The notes: a model not told the origin generated them from the sequence alone. Positions 23,766 through 36,810 are shown, counted from the first letter of the stretch. The stretch is DNA of 64,000 nucleotides from Delphinapterus leucas (GCF_002288925.2 NW_022098023.1:31283689-31347688), one strand, 5' to 3'. Numbers and translations are program-made.

Positions 23766-24569
23766 AGAATTAAAACTCAGAAAGAAACTTTGTTACACCT
23801 CGTATATACACATATATGTCAAAGAAAATGCAAGGATGTGTAAGCTCATTTCAAAATAAATGCCTATCCTACAAGACTAAATGTACCTTCTATGAAATCT
23901 GACTGTTCAACAGAGAAATATTTTCTATAAGTAGTAAGATCATTAACAAACATTTTCTATTTGAGGGAAAATTGAGTCACAATCGTGCAAATGTGCAATT
24001 TAAGTTGTCTAATTTAATTTTCAAATAACATTCTGAAAAGTAAGCAGAAGAGTTTTAATATTCCTACTCTAGAGATTCAGTAGCTGAGAAGCAGAGTGGA
24101 TGTGTATACCCGAATTTTGCTGCCAACCTTCTCTTTCGTATATGCTGTTAAGAAATTTGTACTTAAAACAAAATGCCAGAATAACAATATTTAAGGGGAT
24201 GAATATAAGTTTGATCTTTTGTCTCTACTTTCATGGATATGCCTTTCCTGCTCCAAAGAAGAGAAATACTTCCCGTGAAAGGATAACTTTTTTAATTGTA
24301 AAAAGGAAATAGAAATAAGTTGTTATTAATAGATGAAGATCTTACCTCACCTGTACTACTTCACAAATATATATAGACAGGGAGAAAGATCAATTATAAC
24401 AGATGTATGTATTTTGGTCAAAGATGTTTTCTAACTCTTTTCCTCTTTATTTCTCCTCTGTCTTTTGTAATTGCAGCCACTGAGATACTACATCACTTCG
24501 AGTAATAAATCTAAATCATAACTACTAAACTTTTAAAATGAACATAGGGAAAGGCAGTTTCTATATAAC
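23766..24569. other. Unassigned AT-rich sequence
   Basis: No gene or named repeat was recognised. Confidence 0.4.
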
Positions 24570-24665
24570 AACTATAACATTTATTGAGTACTTCTTGTGC
24601 AGAACAACTGAGATAAACTCTTTACATATGTTATTTAATATAAACAATATTTAATATAAACAATA
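24570..24665 (-). mobile_element. MIR SINE fragment
   Basis: 'acatttattgagtacttctt' and 'taaactctttacatatgtta' are the reverse complement of the MIR 3' part. At its end a 16-bp unit 'atttaatataaacaat' is tandemly duplicated. Confidence 0.5.
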
Positions 24666-25129
24666 TTCTGGTTTCCCTTACCAGCACCTACTACAAATAG
24701 TTGCATGTACTTTGTAACATGAATATAATGCCTTGGTGATTTATACCAAGTGTCAAAACAAGGGGAATGAAAGCCTGATTTTTGCTTTAGTCAACAGGGT
24801 TAAAATAGCCTCTATGGCCCTCAAAGCTGAAATGCATCTGCCTTCATGAGTTTGGTGGTAAACACCCCCAGTAACTGTCTCTTTAAAAACCAGGGAACAA
24901 ATGGTCATTTAATCCATTTTGGTTTCTTGCATCTAAACTATATTATGTCACATTTGAAGATTTTTTAAATGGGTATATGTGTATTTAAATACATATACAT
25001 ACACACTCTATAATACTCAGGAGAAGACTGAGACCTACCTCTGTCTCCAACATTACATGCCATAAATGTAAACCTTTGCAGAAATTCCAAGTAAAAGAGA
25101 CAGATATTTCAGTTAAAATCCAAAATAGG

Positions 25130-25250
25130 CATATATATGTGTATATATGTAGGTAAAATCCAAAACATATATATATATGACACACATATGTGTGTCTATA
25201 TACATATATATATAGACATATATATTTGCATTATATGTATATAATGGTCT
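25130..25250. repeat. AT/TATG-rich simple repeat with 18-bp palindrome
   Basis: Imperfect TATA/TATG/CATA repeats. 'gacacacatatgtgtgtc' at 25179-25196 is a perfect palindrome. Confidence 0.8.
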
Positions 25251-25514
25251 TGAGCTGTGAAAAGAAATTTTAGAAAGATACCTCTGAAGCATTTTTCAGA
25301 ATTCCGAATAAGAGCAGCAAAACCTGAAAAGCTTAAGTAAACATACTGAATGGTTTTAAAATGTATGTATAGCCAAACAAATTAATGACTTTTCCTTTTT
25401 TGCATTATGACTTCTCCTTTCCTCCAGTAACCGTTCTTATTTCTGGCATAATTCTGTTAGCTTTTGAAATCTGTACAGCTTTTAAAGGTAGCCTCATACA
25501 TTAAGGATTGGATA

Positions 25515-25725
25515 GTATCACTTATTGGATATTTACAGTGTGACACGCAGTGTTTTATGTGATTTGCCAACAAAACCTCATTTTAATGAGGTAGTTGTTC
25601 TTATACATGCTTCACAGATGATGAAAAAATAAATCTACTCGCTTAGGTTCACACAACTTTTATAATTTGCGTAGTTCAGCTATGAACTCAGATCTTTCCA
25701 ATTCTAAAGCTTCAATTGTTTTATT
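25515..25725 (-). mobile_element. MIR SINE
   Basis: Reverse-complement MIR order: 'ttattggatatttacagtgt', 'aacctcattttaatgaggta', 'ttcacagatgatgaaaaaat', 'ttcacacaac', 'tatgaactcagatctttcca'. Confidence 0.6.
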
Positions 25726-27600
25726 TCTCTGTCTTCAAATAGAATACTTAGCCAGCTGAAGGATCTCAGTATACTTTTTAAAGTCATTTTTAATTGAATA
25801 TTATCATGTTTTTTCAAACTACAGTGCGTATTTAGAAACAAAGGTATTGCACTTAATTATTACAGATGCCAAATCTCCATGGGCAAAATATGCTTCCAGA
25901 AGAACTGCTAACAATAGTGCTTTTTTCCATTGCTTACACAATACTCTCCCCAAGGCACTCTTACGTTCTTCTGGCTGTGGATATGTGAAATAGGCCTCTG
26001 CAGGTCCTGTTGCCCACCGCAGGAATACTTCTCAGGGTATGTAGTGAATGGAGTAGGTCAAGGTTGCCAGGCCACGGGATCAGATCGATAGAGGAACCTT
26101 TAACAGGTTGCAGAGCCTTGTATGAAAAGGTCTTGTCCCACTGATGGCTGTAGCTATTCATGTATTCAGGTATTCATGTGAATACCAAAGGAGTAGCTTC
26201 ATCAAAGTGTGAGTCTGTGATTTGTTCATTTGTTTTGTTTAATGAGTGATCCTTTGTCTATAGGCCAGGTTCACAGTGGTCTAGTCAAGTACCAGGGAAT
26301 CAAAACTCCCTGACACTAAGCAGAGGAGCCCTGTTGTCTTTGACAATGATCTTGGTGAGACTGTGTACTCTGTCATTTAGATCTGCCCCTGGAAAGAGAA
26401 AATGTGATTCTATAGCAATTGTTGTCAGCCTACCTGGAATGGCACAAATAAAACTTCTGAAGGCCTTTCGCTTTAAAAAGTTTCTGAAACAGTGTTGTAA
26501 AAATACTTTTGTTTGTGTTCAACTATCAGAGGTTAGAAACCCTCAAATCTGGACAGGACACTCTTCTTAGAATGTAAAGAAAATTTCTCAAAAGGTTTTA
26601 CTGGGCATCTTTTAGAGTCCTAGAATTATGTAGAGATGTGAGAGCTTGAATGGGTATGAAGACATAACAGGAACTAGTTTCTTATCACAGTCTAGTTCAA
26701 GCCATGGGATAAACTTACATGAGGCAATAAACTATCAAGGTCAATTTTTTGTGGCAGAAACTGAAACTGCCAAGTGGATACATAACAGGGTCCCTTTCAA
26801 AGGATCATGAACGTCTACTTGACCACAGTTATCAATTTGGAAAGAGTAAAGCCGTTCAGAAATGTATTTCCATATCATCTTAATCGTCTGCACACTTTGG
26901 AAAGGTAGAGCTTTATTGTTGCTGCTGTCACTATTATCTTCGTTGCTTAATAAGCCATTCTCTACAAAGCCCATAATGCAATCAACACTGCCTCCATCCT
27001 CCTTTCCACTCTACCCACAACCTCTTCCAATGTTAACATTGGTCTGAAGGAAAATGACTGCTTACAAGGTAAAGTAAATTCGTTTATGTTACTCGCAGGT
27101 CTTATCACATTGTGAATTCATCTAACACACACAGCTTCTAGAATTTTAACATCAATTCTTGCTATTATCAATTCAGACCAAAAAATTAAATTTCTTTGGA
27201 ATATTTAATAAGTTAGATGCTTTCTGCCAATTTTTCTCCAGAGTATACAGACCTAATGTAATAATGAAAACCAATAACCAAATCAGATTTCCTAGACAAT
27301 AGACCATTTTCATTCACAGATTTAAAATTTTTGATTGAGACGATTTGAAAGCATATAATAATAATTTCTATTTCCGAGGTTCTATATTGAATGATGTGTA
27401 CTCTGAGGATGGTATGCAGAAAGGGGCTCTTTGTTAGGAGGGTCCAAGCTGGCTGCCAAGCTTCCATGTCCACTCTACCTGGTTTCCCGTAATTTCAAAT
27501 TTTGGTCTTCATAGGACATATTTGCAAAGATGACATATATTGTAGAAACACAACTTGGCATAGACAAGCCTGAAGACTCCCAAACCTTTATGCAAAATAT
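25726..27600. other. Unassigned sequence
   Basis: No gene was recognised. A 77-codon minus-strand frame (26741-26974) and others show no domain or codon signature that stands out. Confidence 0.35.
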
Positions 27601-27604
27601 GACA

Positions 27605-27800
27605 TAACAGGAAAAGCATGCCCTTTGGAGGGACAAGGTTGAGTTCAAGGCCAAGCTTCCAATATGACTGTCCTTATGACCTTAAACAATCCTTTAACCT
27701 CTCTGGATCTCAGTTTATAAGTTTGCCTTACCTCTCTGGATGATGGTTTTGTTTAGCAAATAAAATGATGCGAAGTTGAGAATGAAATAAGGCATTGTTA
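27605..27800 (+). mobile_element. MIR SINE
   Basis: 'gttgagttcaaggccaagct', 'ccttatgaccttaaacaatc' and 'tttaacctctctggatctca' follow the MIR consensus in the plus direction. Confidence 0.6.
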
Positions 27801-27879
27801 CAAATATCCAAGAGGTTAAGGGAGGATGTGGCGAGTGATTCACATATTTCTTCCTCCTCTTTCTTCTCTTAGAGTTTAA

Positions 27880-28490
27880 TGCTTAGCAAAATATTTATTG
27901 AGTGTCTGCTAAATTCCACTGATTAACATCAGAGATTCATAGATAAAGCAACTTGGTCCTTGCCCTGAAGTAGTAACAATGTGACATGACCTGACTTTCA
28001 TTTACAAGGATCACTCTGGCTGCTGTGTTGAGAATGCATGATAGGGAAGTAAAGGCAGAAGCAGAGATACCTGGTTTATAGACCCCTGTATCATTTTGGG
28101 CAAAAAATGATGCTGCCTTGTGCAAGAGTGGTAGCAGTGGAAGTAGTGAGAATTCAGATAAGATGAGGGTTGATAACTGCATCTTGGATTTAGCATGGCA
28201 AAAAAAGAACCAGTGTCTTTGTGGAAGAGATAAAGTTCAAAGCAAAGCAACTGAGAGAGGATTACTTAAAAGAGAATGAAAATTTCATAAGCATATTGGA
28301 AATATTTGGGAGAGAAGCCAACAGGAGAAGGTAGAGTAAGAGGGAAAAAGCATCAGGTTTAGAAAGCCTTGCTTTGGAGGGCAATGGATAAAGACCTGAC
28401 AGACATGAATATGTGGAATGTCCATGAGGCTAGATCAATGGGGATGTGGTTCCTCTGAATAGAGCTCATCTCAGGTATGAAGGGGAGAAA
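27880..28490 (-). mobile_element. L2 LINE 3' portion
   Basis: In reverse orientation: 'aatatttattgagtgtctgc', 'acttggtccttgccctgaag', then 'ggatcactctggctgctgtg', a strongly L2-like block, and 'agagtggtagcagtggaagt'. The order is consistent with one L2 copy with internal losses. Confidence 0.65.
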
Positions 28491-28654
28491 ATCTTCTGTG
28501 TTCACCATCACTCATTTTCATGCAAGATCAGCTGGTTAGGGGACTAAAATAAACATGGTAGAACCGAAGAGGTCTGAATTGGAGCTAAAAATATCCTAGT
28601 CCTTGAATAAGGTCTTTGCCACGTAGTTGAGGAGGTGAAGCGTATATAATTATG

Positions 28655-28835
28655 TTTGTTATGTATTGAGTACCTATTCTGTGTCTGCCACATTAAACTC
28701 TCACAACAAAAATCTAAAAGATAGATGTTATCATCTCATACTAGAGATGAGAAAATTGCATCTCAGAGAAATTAAATAACTTACTCATCCACCCATCTTC
28801 CCACAGTGAGTGACAAAACTAGGATTCTACTCTCT
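28655..28835 (-). mobile_element. MIR SINE
   Basis: 'tatgtattgagtacctattc', 'gatgttatcatctcatacta', 'gagatgagaaaattgcatct', 'gaaattaaataacttactca', 'aaaactaggattctactctc' run in reverse-complement MIR order. Confidence 0.65.
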
Positions 28836-28969
28836 CTCCCTCTCTTTGCATTACACTTTGAAGTGCCGTGGAGACACATCTTTCAGAAGGTGAAGAGGTA
28901 GGATTAGTTGGAAACACAACATGGGGTACAGTGGGGAGACAGGACTAAGAGTCTATATAAGAAATAAAA

Positions 28970-29467
28970 ATAGAGTTACCATATAATCCTGCAATCCCAC
29001 TTCTGGGTGTATAGCTGGAGAAAACTATAATTTGAAAAGATACATGCACCCCAGTGTTCATTGTAGCACTATTTATAATAGCCAAGATATGGAAGCAACC
29101 TAAATGTCTATCAACAGATGAATGGATAAAAAAGATGTGGTACATATATACAACGGAGTACTACTCAGCCAAGAAAAGAATGAAATAATGTCATTTGCAG
29201 CAGCATGGATGGACCTAGAGATTATCATACTAAGTGAAGTAAGCCAGATAGAGACAGACAAATATGCTATCACTTATATGTGAAATATAAAAAAAAGATA
29301 CAAATGAACTTATTTACAAAACAGAAATATATCCACAGACATAGAACAAACTTATGGTTATCAAAGGGGGAAGTTATATATATATATATAACTGAATCAC
29401 TGTGCCATACACCTGAAACTAACACAACATTGTAAATCAACCATACTTCAATTAAAAAAGAAAAAAA
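28970..29467 (+). mobile_element. L1 LINE 3' end, 5'-truncated
   Basis: Starts inside the ORF2 C-terminal region ('accatataatcctgcaatcc', 'tatggaagcaacctaaatgt', 'gcatggatggacctagagat'). It continues through the 3' UTR to 'accatacttcaattaaaa'. Short A-rich repeats 'aagaaataaaa'/'aagaaatgaaa' flank it and probably are the target-site duplication. An (AT)n palindrome lies at about 29374-29392. Confidence 0.9.
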
Positions 29468-29479
29468 AGAAATGAAACT

Positions 29480-30629
29480 GAATTGGGGTCAGTTGTGGTC
29501 TTCAGCCTTCTAGACCAATCTTCAAAGCTTCCTCATGTTCAGCCACTGGTTGTTAGTGGCTCGCAGGCTGCTCTCGGGGACCTATGAAAAAATTGCCAAG
29601 TATAAGTTACCTTTTAAGTTTGGAATCTAAAAGAAGTTATTATTTTAGATGACTTTCCAAGTGTTAGTAGGAGTGAATAATTTTATTTAATTAAGACTCT
29701 TATCATAGGCTCCTACCTCTTCCAAATTCTCACCCTTTTAAGTCTGACAAGGAATAAAAAAGGTTGTTAGCATGCATCACCTTCACCGGCACTTCCCTAC
29801 TTTTACAAGAAGCTGTGCACACCATGGGACTCAGGAAAACAGAGAATTACTGCCAAGCAGTTTGGACCTGGGAACCCTGAATATTCAAAACCATGAATAA
29901 TGAGTCCAGACGTAGAGGATATTTTTTTTTGGCCAGGATTTCACTCTTCAACAATGTATTCTTCAGACCACTTAGGGACATATTGCTTATTATATATTTT
30001 TACCTTGGTTCAAAGCCTTTGTTCCTGAAGGCTATCTCCCTATAATTTCACACAAGGATAATGCAACTTTGATGATAAGCTCCAAGAATTCAGGAAGCCA
30101 GGAGTATGGCAATTTTATTTTTGCTCAAAATATACTGCCATCCCAACTAGCAACTCTAAAGAAGCTTATTTGTTTCCTTGTTTGTTTTATTGTTTTAAGA
30201 TGTTACACATTATCACATGTCTTAGCATGTGAGGTTCAGATTATAAGGATTCATTATACTTAACTTTAAATGGCTACATGTACTGAGGGTTCTTAATATT
30301 TGATAATGGAAATTTAAATGATATTCAAATTATTCACTAAGTGTGGAACACTACTGTTTGGTTTTCTTCATTTTTCTGTTTGGCCTATTTAAAGAAGACT
30401 ATGAAAACTGATAAAGTACAAAATGTGATGTTTACTTTGAAAAAATAAACTAAGGGTCACAGAAAAACGAAGACAAACTTTGTGTTAGTTATCAAGTGTC
30501 AGATTTGGGGGAACAGTTTTGATTTTGAATACTCTGTTTCACTGTTTCCATTTAAGTCAAATCAGACTGTCATAATATACACCCTAGTTTTAAATTCAGA
30601 CAATATAGACACCATACTATAAATAAAAA
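29480..30629. other. Unassigned sequence
   Basis: No gene or named repeat was recognised. Confidence 0.4.
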
Positions 30630-30860
30630 GTGACATAGATCTAGAATCAGACACATTAAATTCTCATTCAACCTCTGCTACTAATTTCCATGTGACCTTG
30701 AAAAGGGGAATTAACATTTCTAAGCTTCATATTTCCTTATCCATGAAGTGGTACAATTGGTCTAGATGACCTCTGAAATCTCATATTATCTATATATAAT
30801 ACTTTATGGGAAAATAATACCTAAATACTATTTCAAGGATTAAAGAAATGTAACCCACTG
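30630..30860 (+). mobile_element. MIR SINE
   Basis: 'ctagaatcagacacattaaa', 'ctctgctactaatttccatg', 'tgaccttgaaaaggggaatt', 'ctaagcttcatatttcctta' follow the MIR core in the plus direction. Confidence 0.65.
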
Positions 30861-31959
30861 TTTTAGACATGTCCAGCTTTCACTGGTTTGCTTTTCCAAA
30901 ATATATTATTTTCATTCCAGTCCCATTTGTGACTCTTTTTCAAGTTGTCTTGAATGTTTCCAGTATATAATATAGTTTCAGAATTTTCAGTGCACAAAGT
31001 ATGACAAAATGCTCTATAGCAAACTGTATAAGAGAAATATAATATTCCTTAGACATGGATAGTTATGAATTTCACCCAAGTAGACAGGTAAAATAAACTT
31101 AGGGAAAAGAAAACTGACATTTAAAATTGGTAGAGATACAAGTATTTTTGCAGAAATAACATCTTATACTTCCACAGCATCTGTCTTCTTTTCTTTCTTC
31201 CAAACACATGAAAAAAGGCATTTCAAGTTACTGATTAACTTCAACATGCTGATCTTTGATTCTGTCTAAGGTCCATGAAAATTGATTAGATTTCCTTCTA
31301 CCAGAGAGGAAAAACTAAAAAATTGAACACATTTTTTAAAAGATTAGATTCTCTGTTATTCTGATATATTAGCCTAAATCTCATTTGGTTGGACTATATT
31401 TTTATTTGTTCCTTTTCCCCAAAGAAACTGGGAATGTCTGAGAGCTATTTTCTAAATATGACGCTGTATTTTATTATCAGAATAAACCATACATTTTTAT
31501 GGGTTATCCTCTTTCTCTTGATACTTTCCACTTTAGAATGAGAAGGATAGGATTGTGGGGAGTTGATCCTATAACCACTGGGGTTCTTAACTATTGTTAG
31601 CCTTGGCTATAGATGAAGATAAAAAGGGAAAAACTTTAAGCAGGGAGTTGCTTTGACTAAAAATGGAAAAACTTTGACCAGGGAATCAAAATGAATATAC
31701 CAAGTGAAAATCAGTTATCATGTATGACTTTATAATGTTAAAAAGATGAAAATATGAGGAGGTATAGACCATGTCTACCATTGCTAGCCAACCACTCTGC
31801 AAGAGGCAGCATGGTTCAGTCTGGAGTAATACAAAAGTGGACAAGGCAGCTTTTTTCTCACAATTCATGTGAGATAAACCACAAACACTCGTTTAAAGCA
31901 TAACATGGGTTAGTGCTGTGATAGAGGTACAGTACTCTGTAGGAGTACAGATTGCTGAT
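30861..31959. other. Unassigned AT-rich sequence
   Basis: No gene or named repeat was recognised. Confidence 0.4.
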
Positions 31960-32260
31960 ATTTGAGCCATTCTTGAGATTAAGAGGATTGCAAAAGGTAC
32001 GAACAGATGGGAAGGGTATTCCAGAAAGAAAGAACAAAAGCACCATTAAGGCTGTGAAGAGAGCCAATTTTGAGGAAAGGCAACTGATGCCATGTAGAAG
32101 GCATGGGAAAGAAAAGACTTAAGGAAAGAGTAGCATTGAAAAGGAAGGGCTTTATACTATATGTAATAAGGAGTGGCTTAAAAGAGTTTTGAGCCAAAGG
32201 AAGATGAGACATGATTAGACAAGTACTTAATTAGGACAAATGGTCTGAGAGCAACAGGCA
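31960..32260 (-). mobile_element. L2 LINE fragment
   Basis: 'gggaagggtattccagaaag' and 'agaacaaaagcaccattaag' resemble the reverse-complement L2 block 'agcattccaggcagagggaa...gtgcaaaggc'. The order then continues with 'aataaggagtggcttaaaag'. Confidence 0.5.
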
Positions 32261-32509
32261 GAAAACCTTGGCGTGGGGAAGACTGAAGGCAAAGAGATCT
32301 GTTAGGAAACTATTTCACTAAGATTGTGAGTACATTGGGAAACAAACAAATGAATACTTTCGCTTCCCAATCCCTAGCAGCCCAGGAGAAAAGTTAGCCT
32401 CCTGTGGGTCAGGTATGGTACTGTTACTGAGTCCAAGCTTGCTCCTACTTCTCACCACACAACAGGCCAATAAACCAAGAGACGAGTTGTTGGGGCAAGG
32501 AATAGTGAC

Positions 32510-32515
32510 TTTATT
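32510..32515 (-). terminator. Polyadenylation signal (AATAAA) of the solo LTR
   Basis: AATAAA on the minus strand in 'tttccaaataaagtcact', placed as expected in the R region downstream of the TATA box. Confidence 0.55.
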
Positions 32516-32592
32516 TGGAAAGCTGGCAAACCAAGAAGATGGTGGACTAGTGTCCCAAAGAACCACCTTACCTGAGTTAGAATTCAAGTTTC

Positions 32593-32599
32593 TTTTATA
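32593..32599 (-). promoter_or_regulatory. TATA box of the solo LTR
   Basis: 'tataaaa' on the minus strand, preceded by a C-rich segment (cagcccctcccctctcag), as in many retroviral promoters. Activity is unknown. Confidence 0.55.
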
Positions 32600-33119
32600 C
32601 TGAGAGGGGAGGGGCTGTGTGGCTGGTTGTTTCAAACTTCTTGGTGCCAGAATCCTTTGTTCTTATAGCTGTCCACATAGATGAGGTCAGGATGTTCCTA
32701 TAAACCTCCAAAAAGACAAATGTTCTCTGTTCTGCAACTTTTTATCTCTACATGAATGGAAAAGTGTTATACCTTTAAAGGTCAGAGCCTTGAGAATGGG
32801 CTATCATGTATATTTCAGGCTATAGGCAGCATTCTTTTACAAAGGGGCAGAGCCAGAATAACTAAGCACAGGTAACAGAGCACCAGGGTTAGAGCTAAAG
32901 GGATAGATTCAATATGGAGTCAGGTTTGTTCTTCTCAGACACAGAATATCCAGGAATGAAAGTTAGGGTCCCTTCTTCAGTCTAGTTGGAGAGATATGGG
33001 TTGATCTTTTTTGTTGTTGTTTTAATTGAAGCCCCTGGTTTTTAGCAATGATCAGTTGCTAATGACTTTGTAAAACTCCATCCCTAGTCTTTTGCCCAGT
33101 ACAGACTCCTATCCCTCAT

Positions 33120-34022
33120 TGTCGAATGGACATGTCCACATAAATGTTCCACAAACTTGTTAATTGGACGCATCTAAGATCAAACTCATCTTCCTCTCTG
33201 CTAATCTACTTCTGTTAGTGTTTTTCATTATTCACTCAGTCTTCCAAGCCAAAAATTCCAAAGATATCTATCCAAACCATTAGCAAGTCCTGCCTATTCT
33301 TGCTCAGAAACTTCTCTTGAGACTTTCCTTCCTTTTCTTTCCAAGATACTGCTTTTTCTTGCTTCAGATCTCCATCAACTCTCACCTGGATTATTACATT
33401 GGTTTTCTATCTGATCTTTTTGCAGTTTCTTCCTCAAGGCCATCCTCCACACAACTTCCAAAAGTATCTTCCTTTCAAAAAATACATTCCCATCATTCAC
33501 CTGCTTAAAATTCCAGATATTTATATGTGCCTGAAAAACAAAATTCAAGCTCCTGATTATGGCATGAAAGGACACTTTAAATGTGACTGTAATACAACTT
33601 TTCAACAGCTAGTCCACATACTCCAAGTTCCAGCCACATTCAATGTATCATTATCTTTGATGAATTGCCACAAAGATTATCCTTCCATGGCCATTGCACA
33701 TACAATTTGGTCTGCCTCAAATGTCCCCATTTTCTCTTCTAAGCTTGGACATCTTTTCATCCTTTAAGAACCATTCCAAAACTTACTTTTTCTTCCCCAA
33801 CACTGCCTGACAAAATGAGTTTCTGCCTATAACCATAGAGTAAATTGTTTCTACCTTTATTCCTATTTTATTGTAACTTCACCTGCTTATATATCAGAGC
33901 TCTTCCAACAGACAACAAGAGTCTCAAGGGATGGGATGGATTTCAATTACCTTTTTATCTCCAGGTCTCAAATTAGCCTGGTAAATGGAACGTGTTCAAT
34001 AAATGTTTGTTGAATGAATGAC
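33120..34022 (+). mobile_element. L2 LINE, ~900 bp of 3' portion
   Basis: The best L2 copy in the window; consensus blocks are in order. These are 'gatcaaactcatcttcctct', 'ctctcacctggattattaca', 'aaggccatcctccacacaac', 'cacctgcttaaaattccaga', 'caagttccagccacattcaa', 'tttaagaaccattccaaaac', 'cctggtaaatggaacgtg' and the terminal 'aataaatgtttgttgaatga'. Open frames inside it (up to 122 codons) are chance. Confidence 0.8.
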
Positions 34023-36400
34023 TGATTATCACTATCACTATTGAATGTGGTACAAAAAAGTAATTACCTATTAGGAAAAATTACAGTGTAGTCCACAACT
34101 ACATGCAATACTTCATGGAAAAGAGATAGGAAATAGATCCAATGGAGATTTAGAGATTCATCTACAAGGAATGTTTCGAAAAAACATAACTATATCTTTG
34201 TTAACAACATAGCTTTGATAGCAAAGAATCAAATAACACCGTTAAGGTAGGGTGAAATCAAGACTCTGGCTATGGAGGAGAACTTAGAGATAGTCATTCT
34301 AGTCCTGGGTATCTTCTTTGTAGAGGTGGTAATTGAAACTTTGGAATAGGATGAGGATATCAAAGCATCAAGTGTAGGGAGAGAAAAGTACATACATAAT
34401 CCAGGATGATGTTCAAATTCTTCCTGAAGTTGCCACAGTCAAAACATTTCTATTTCTGAAAAATGATTGTAGTGTTATGTTTTAGTTTCTGCTTAATTCT
34501 GTTATGTTATGTCATTGATATTCACTAAGTTGTATGCAATCAAGGAGAAAGTCATTTAGGAGTAAGAATGCTTAGTAAAATTACAGCAATATTCATCGTA
34601 AATTCAACATGTTCTTCATAATATTTATCCATTGTACTAGTTATAAAGAACTGGTTATACGATAGTTTGAGAGAAAAAAATTCCAGAATCTCAAAATAAC
34701 AAAGCGCTCCCACTCTAGTATAACTTTTCATGCATTGTGTTTCCATTGACCTAATGGAGATTTAAAACAGACAGTTCCAAGCAGCTACATGCTACAAAGT
34801 ACTATGGGTCCAATGTGTAATGAAACTTGGGAAGAGTTCAAACACTAGGGAAGTGGAGGAAAAAATATTTCCTCTCTTTTGATCTCTATTATTTAGCATC
34901 AGCTAATCACATTGCGTGGTAGGATAGATTGTTTGGCTTAACAGTGTGTTGATTTTTCCCATATAGAAAATTAGAAGATCCTGGATTTTATACATCTCAC
35001 TAACCTGGGCATCAGAAATCCTGGGATCAGGGATTCTAGGATCTAGGAAACATATTTATATTGTTCATTCCTTTATTCCCAGTAGGTAGCCCAGGGCCTT
35101 AAATAAATTCATTTTTGAATGAATAAATGGTCAAACCTCTTTTATGTTTCTGCAGATGGTCAACAGAAATGTTGATTACATTGTCTTATTTATCAAGTCA
35201 TTAGTGCACATACATTCTGAATTATTGGGAGTTGCGTGAGGTAGGATGAGAGTATTTATGGGAACATGATACCACACCTATGACGGATTCCCTCCCTAGG
35301 GTGAAAGATCAAAGTTACTGGGGAAATTTTGTTTCTTAGGGGAAATACACAATAGGAGAGCAGATAGGAGGGGCAGCTAATGTCTCAGTTGTTCATTACA
35401 TAAGGTCCTCTTCTGGTAAAGGAATGTTGTTCCTTACTCCACAGATGGTAAACATGGGAAAGTTAAACCAAGAAAAAGTGCAGGTGTACATAATACAGAA
35501 CTGGTGACTGCTGGTCAAACCCACATGGTTATGGAGGCCCACAAAACAGCCACACTCAACTGGATCCACTGCAGTATGGTTAGCAACATAGAGGCAAAAC
35601 TCCAAAGCTGAAAGGAAAGCATGGAAAATTGACAGAAACCGATCTGTTTGGGGGATGTCTTTACATTGAGGCAGCTCAGCATTGACTGCCCAACATAAAA
35701 GGGGTGGAAAATAACTGCTCTGAGCTTTTTGGACCATAGGGAAGTCCATCTTCTGTTCCTATTCCATTCAGGTCATATACATGAGAAGGCCTTACTGGAT
35801 CCTAGAGACAGTTCAAGATCTTTAGCCCTTAACATAAGAAAATGTCCCTCACCATCACTTGGAAACTGTCTTTGTTGTGTTGGGGAAAAGCTAGAGAGGA
35901 GTTCCCAGGCAACTCCAGATTCAATGAATATGAAAGTCTATTAACTATGCTGGGATGCATCAACTGTCACAAGAGCCTAAAGAATTAGGTTAAAGTTCTC
36001 AGTAGATTTTGATAGTTCCACCCACAAATTACCAGATATTACTTATAGCACCTATGGTTCCATCAACTCTGCACGAAGTCATGCTCTGTAATAGAAGAAC
36101 CCAACTGTGTATTATTTAAACTATTTACAATACTTTTGTTCACTTATAAAATGATACCCTTCCTTGCCAATTAAATTAAGCCATTGTAAAATTTGCAAAG
36201 CACCACAAAAAAGATCCAGATGTTTAAAGAAATAAAAAGGGTGGGGTATTATGTGCTTGTTGCCTTCATTTCTTGGATTATTTGCTTAAAAATACTTTTT
36301 TTGCTTGTTAAATCAACTGGGGTTAGCAGTTTCTTCTCTAGGTTTTATAGACCAAGAAAGCTATTTCTAAAAACAGGATTCACTTTTGTTAAATTCAACT
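34023..36400. other. Unassigned sequence with one long minus-strand open frame
   Basis: No gene was recognised. A 117-codon minus-strand frame spans 35396-35749. On the plus strand the same stretch gives broken frames that faintly recall retroviral coding sequence, but I cannot place it in a family. 'tgaatgaataaatgg' near 35110 may be an L2 end. Confidence 0.3.
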
Positions 36401-36404
36401 GTTG

Positions 36405-36505
36405 ATTCACTCTATATTGTTGAGTTCTTAGTCTGTGCCAGGCACTGTGCTAGTTTTGAGAATATGTTCAGGAACAAGACCAACATGATTGCTGACTCAT
36501 AAAAC
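36405..36505 (-). mobile_element. L2 LINE 3'-end fragment
   Basis: 'gtctgtgccaggcactgtgc' followed by 'atatgttcaggaacaagacc' is the reverse complement of the L2 3' end. Confidence 0.55.
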
Positions 36506-36810
36506 AACATATTTTACTTTTTAGTTAGTTACAAACAAATTTTACACTTGTGCAGACTTTATACACTATTATTTTATTTGGACTATCAATTTTTCTCTTT
36601 TTTAATTACTACTTTTTTTAATGTTTATTTATTTATTTTCTTACTAGTCATTCACTTTATACATATTAGTGTATATGTGTCAATCCCAATCGCCAAATTC
36701 ATTCCACTCCCCCCCCCCCCCACCACTTTCCCCCCCCCTTTCCCCTCCGTTTTTTCTCTACTTCTGTGTCTTGATTTCTACTTTGCAAACCAGTTCATCT
36801 GTACCATTTT

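Larger units (their letters stand above)
32403..32979 (-). mobile_element. Solitary ERV1-type LTR
   Basis: Read on the minus strand, a ~577-bp unit begins with TG ('tgaagaagggaccc') and ends with CA ('acctgacccaca'). It has ordered promoter signals: a U3 of about 370 bp, a TATA box (tataaaag) at 32593-32599, an AATAAA signal at 32510-32515 about 80 bp downstream, and a U5 with 'cttggtttattggcctgttg' and 'agcttggactcagtaaca'. This is the layout of a class I retroviral LTR. No internal retroviral sequence lies on either side, so it is probably a recombined solo LTR. The exact 3' end and a target duplication are not settled. Confidence 0.7.

Noticed and set aside
33399..33767. 122-codon plus-strand frame
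   Set aside because: Lies wholly inside the L2 3' region, which is non-coding here.
36705..36745. C-rich runs that could suggest a regulatory G-quadruplex
   Set aside because: They are part of the polypurine/polypyrimidine segment normal for this L1 3' UTR type.
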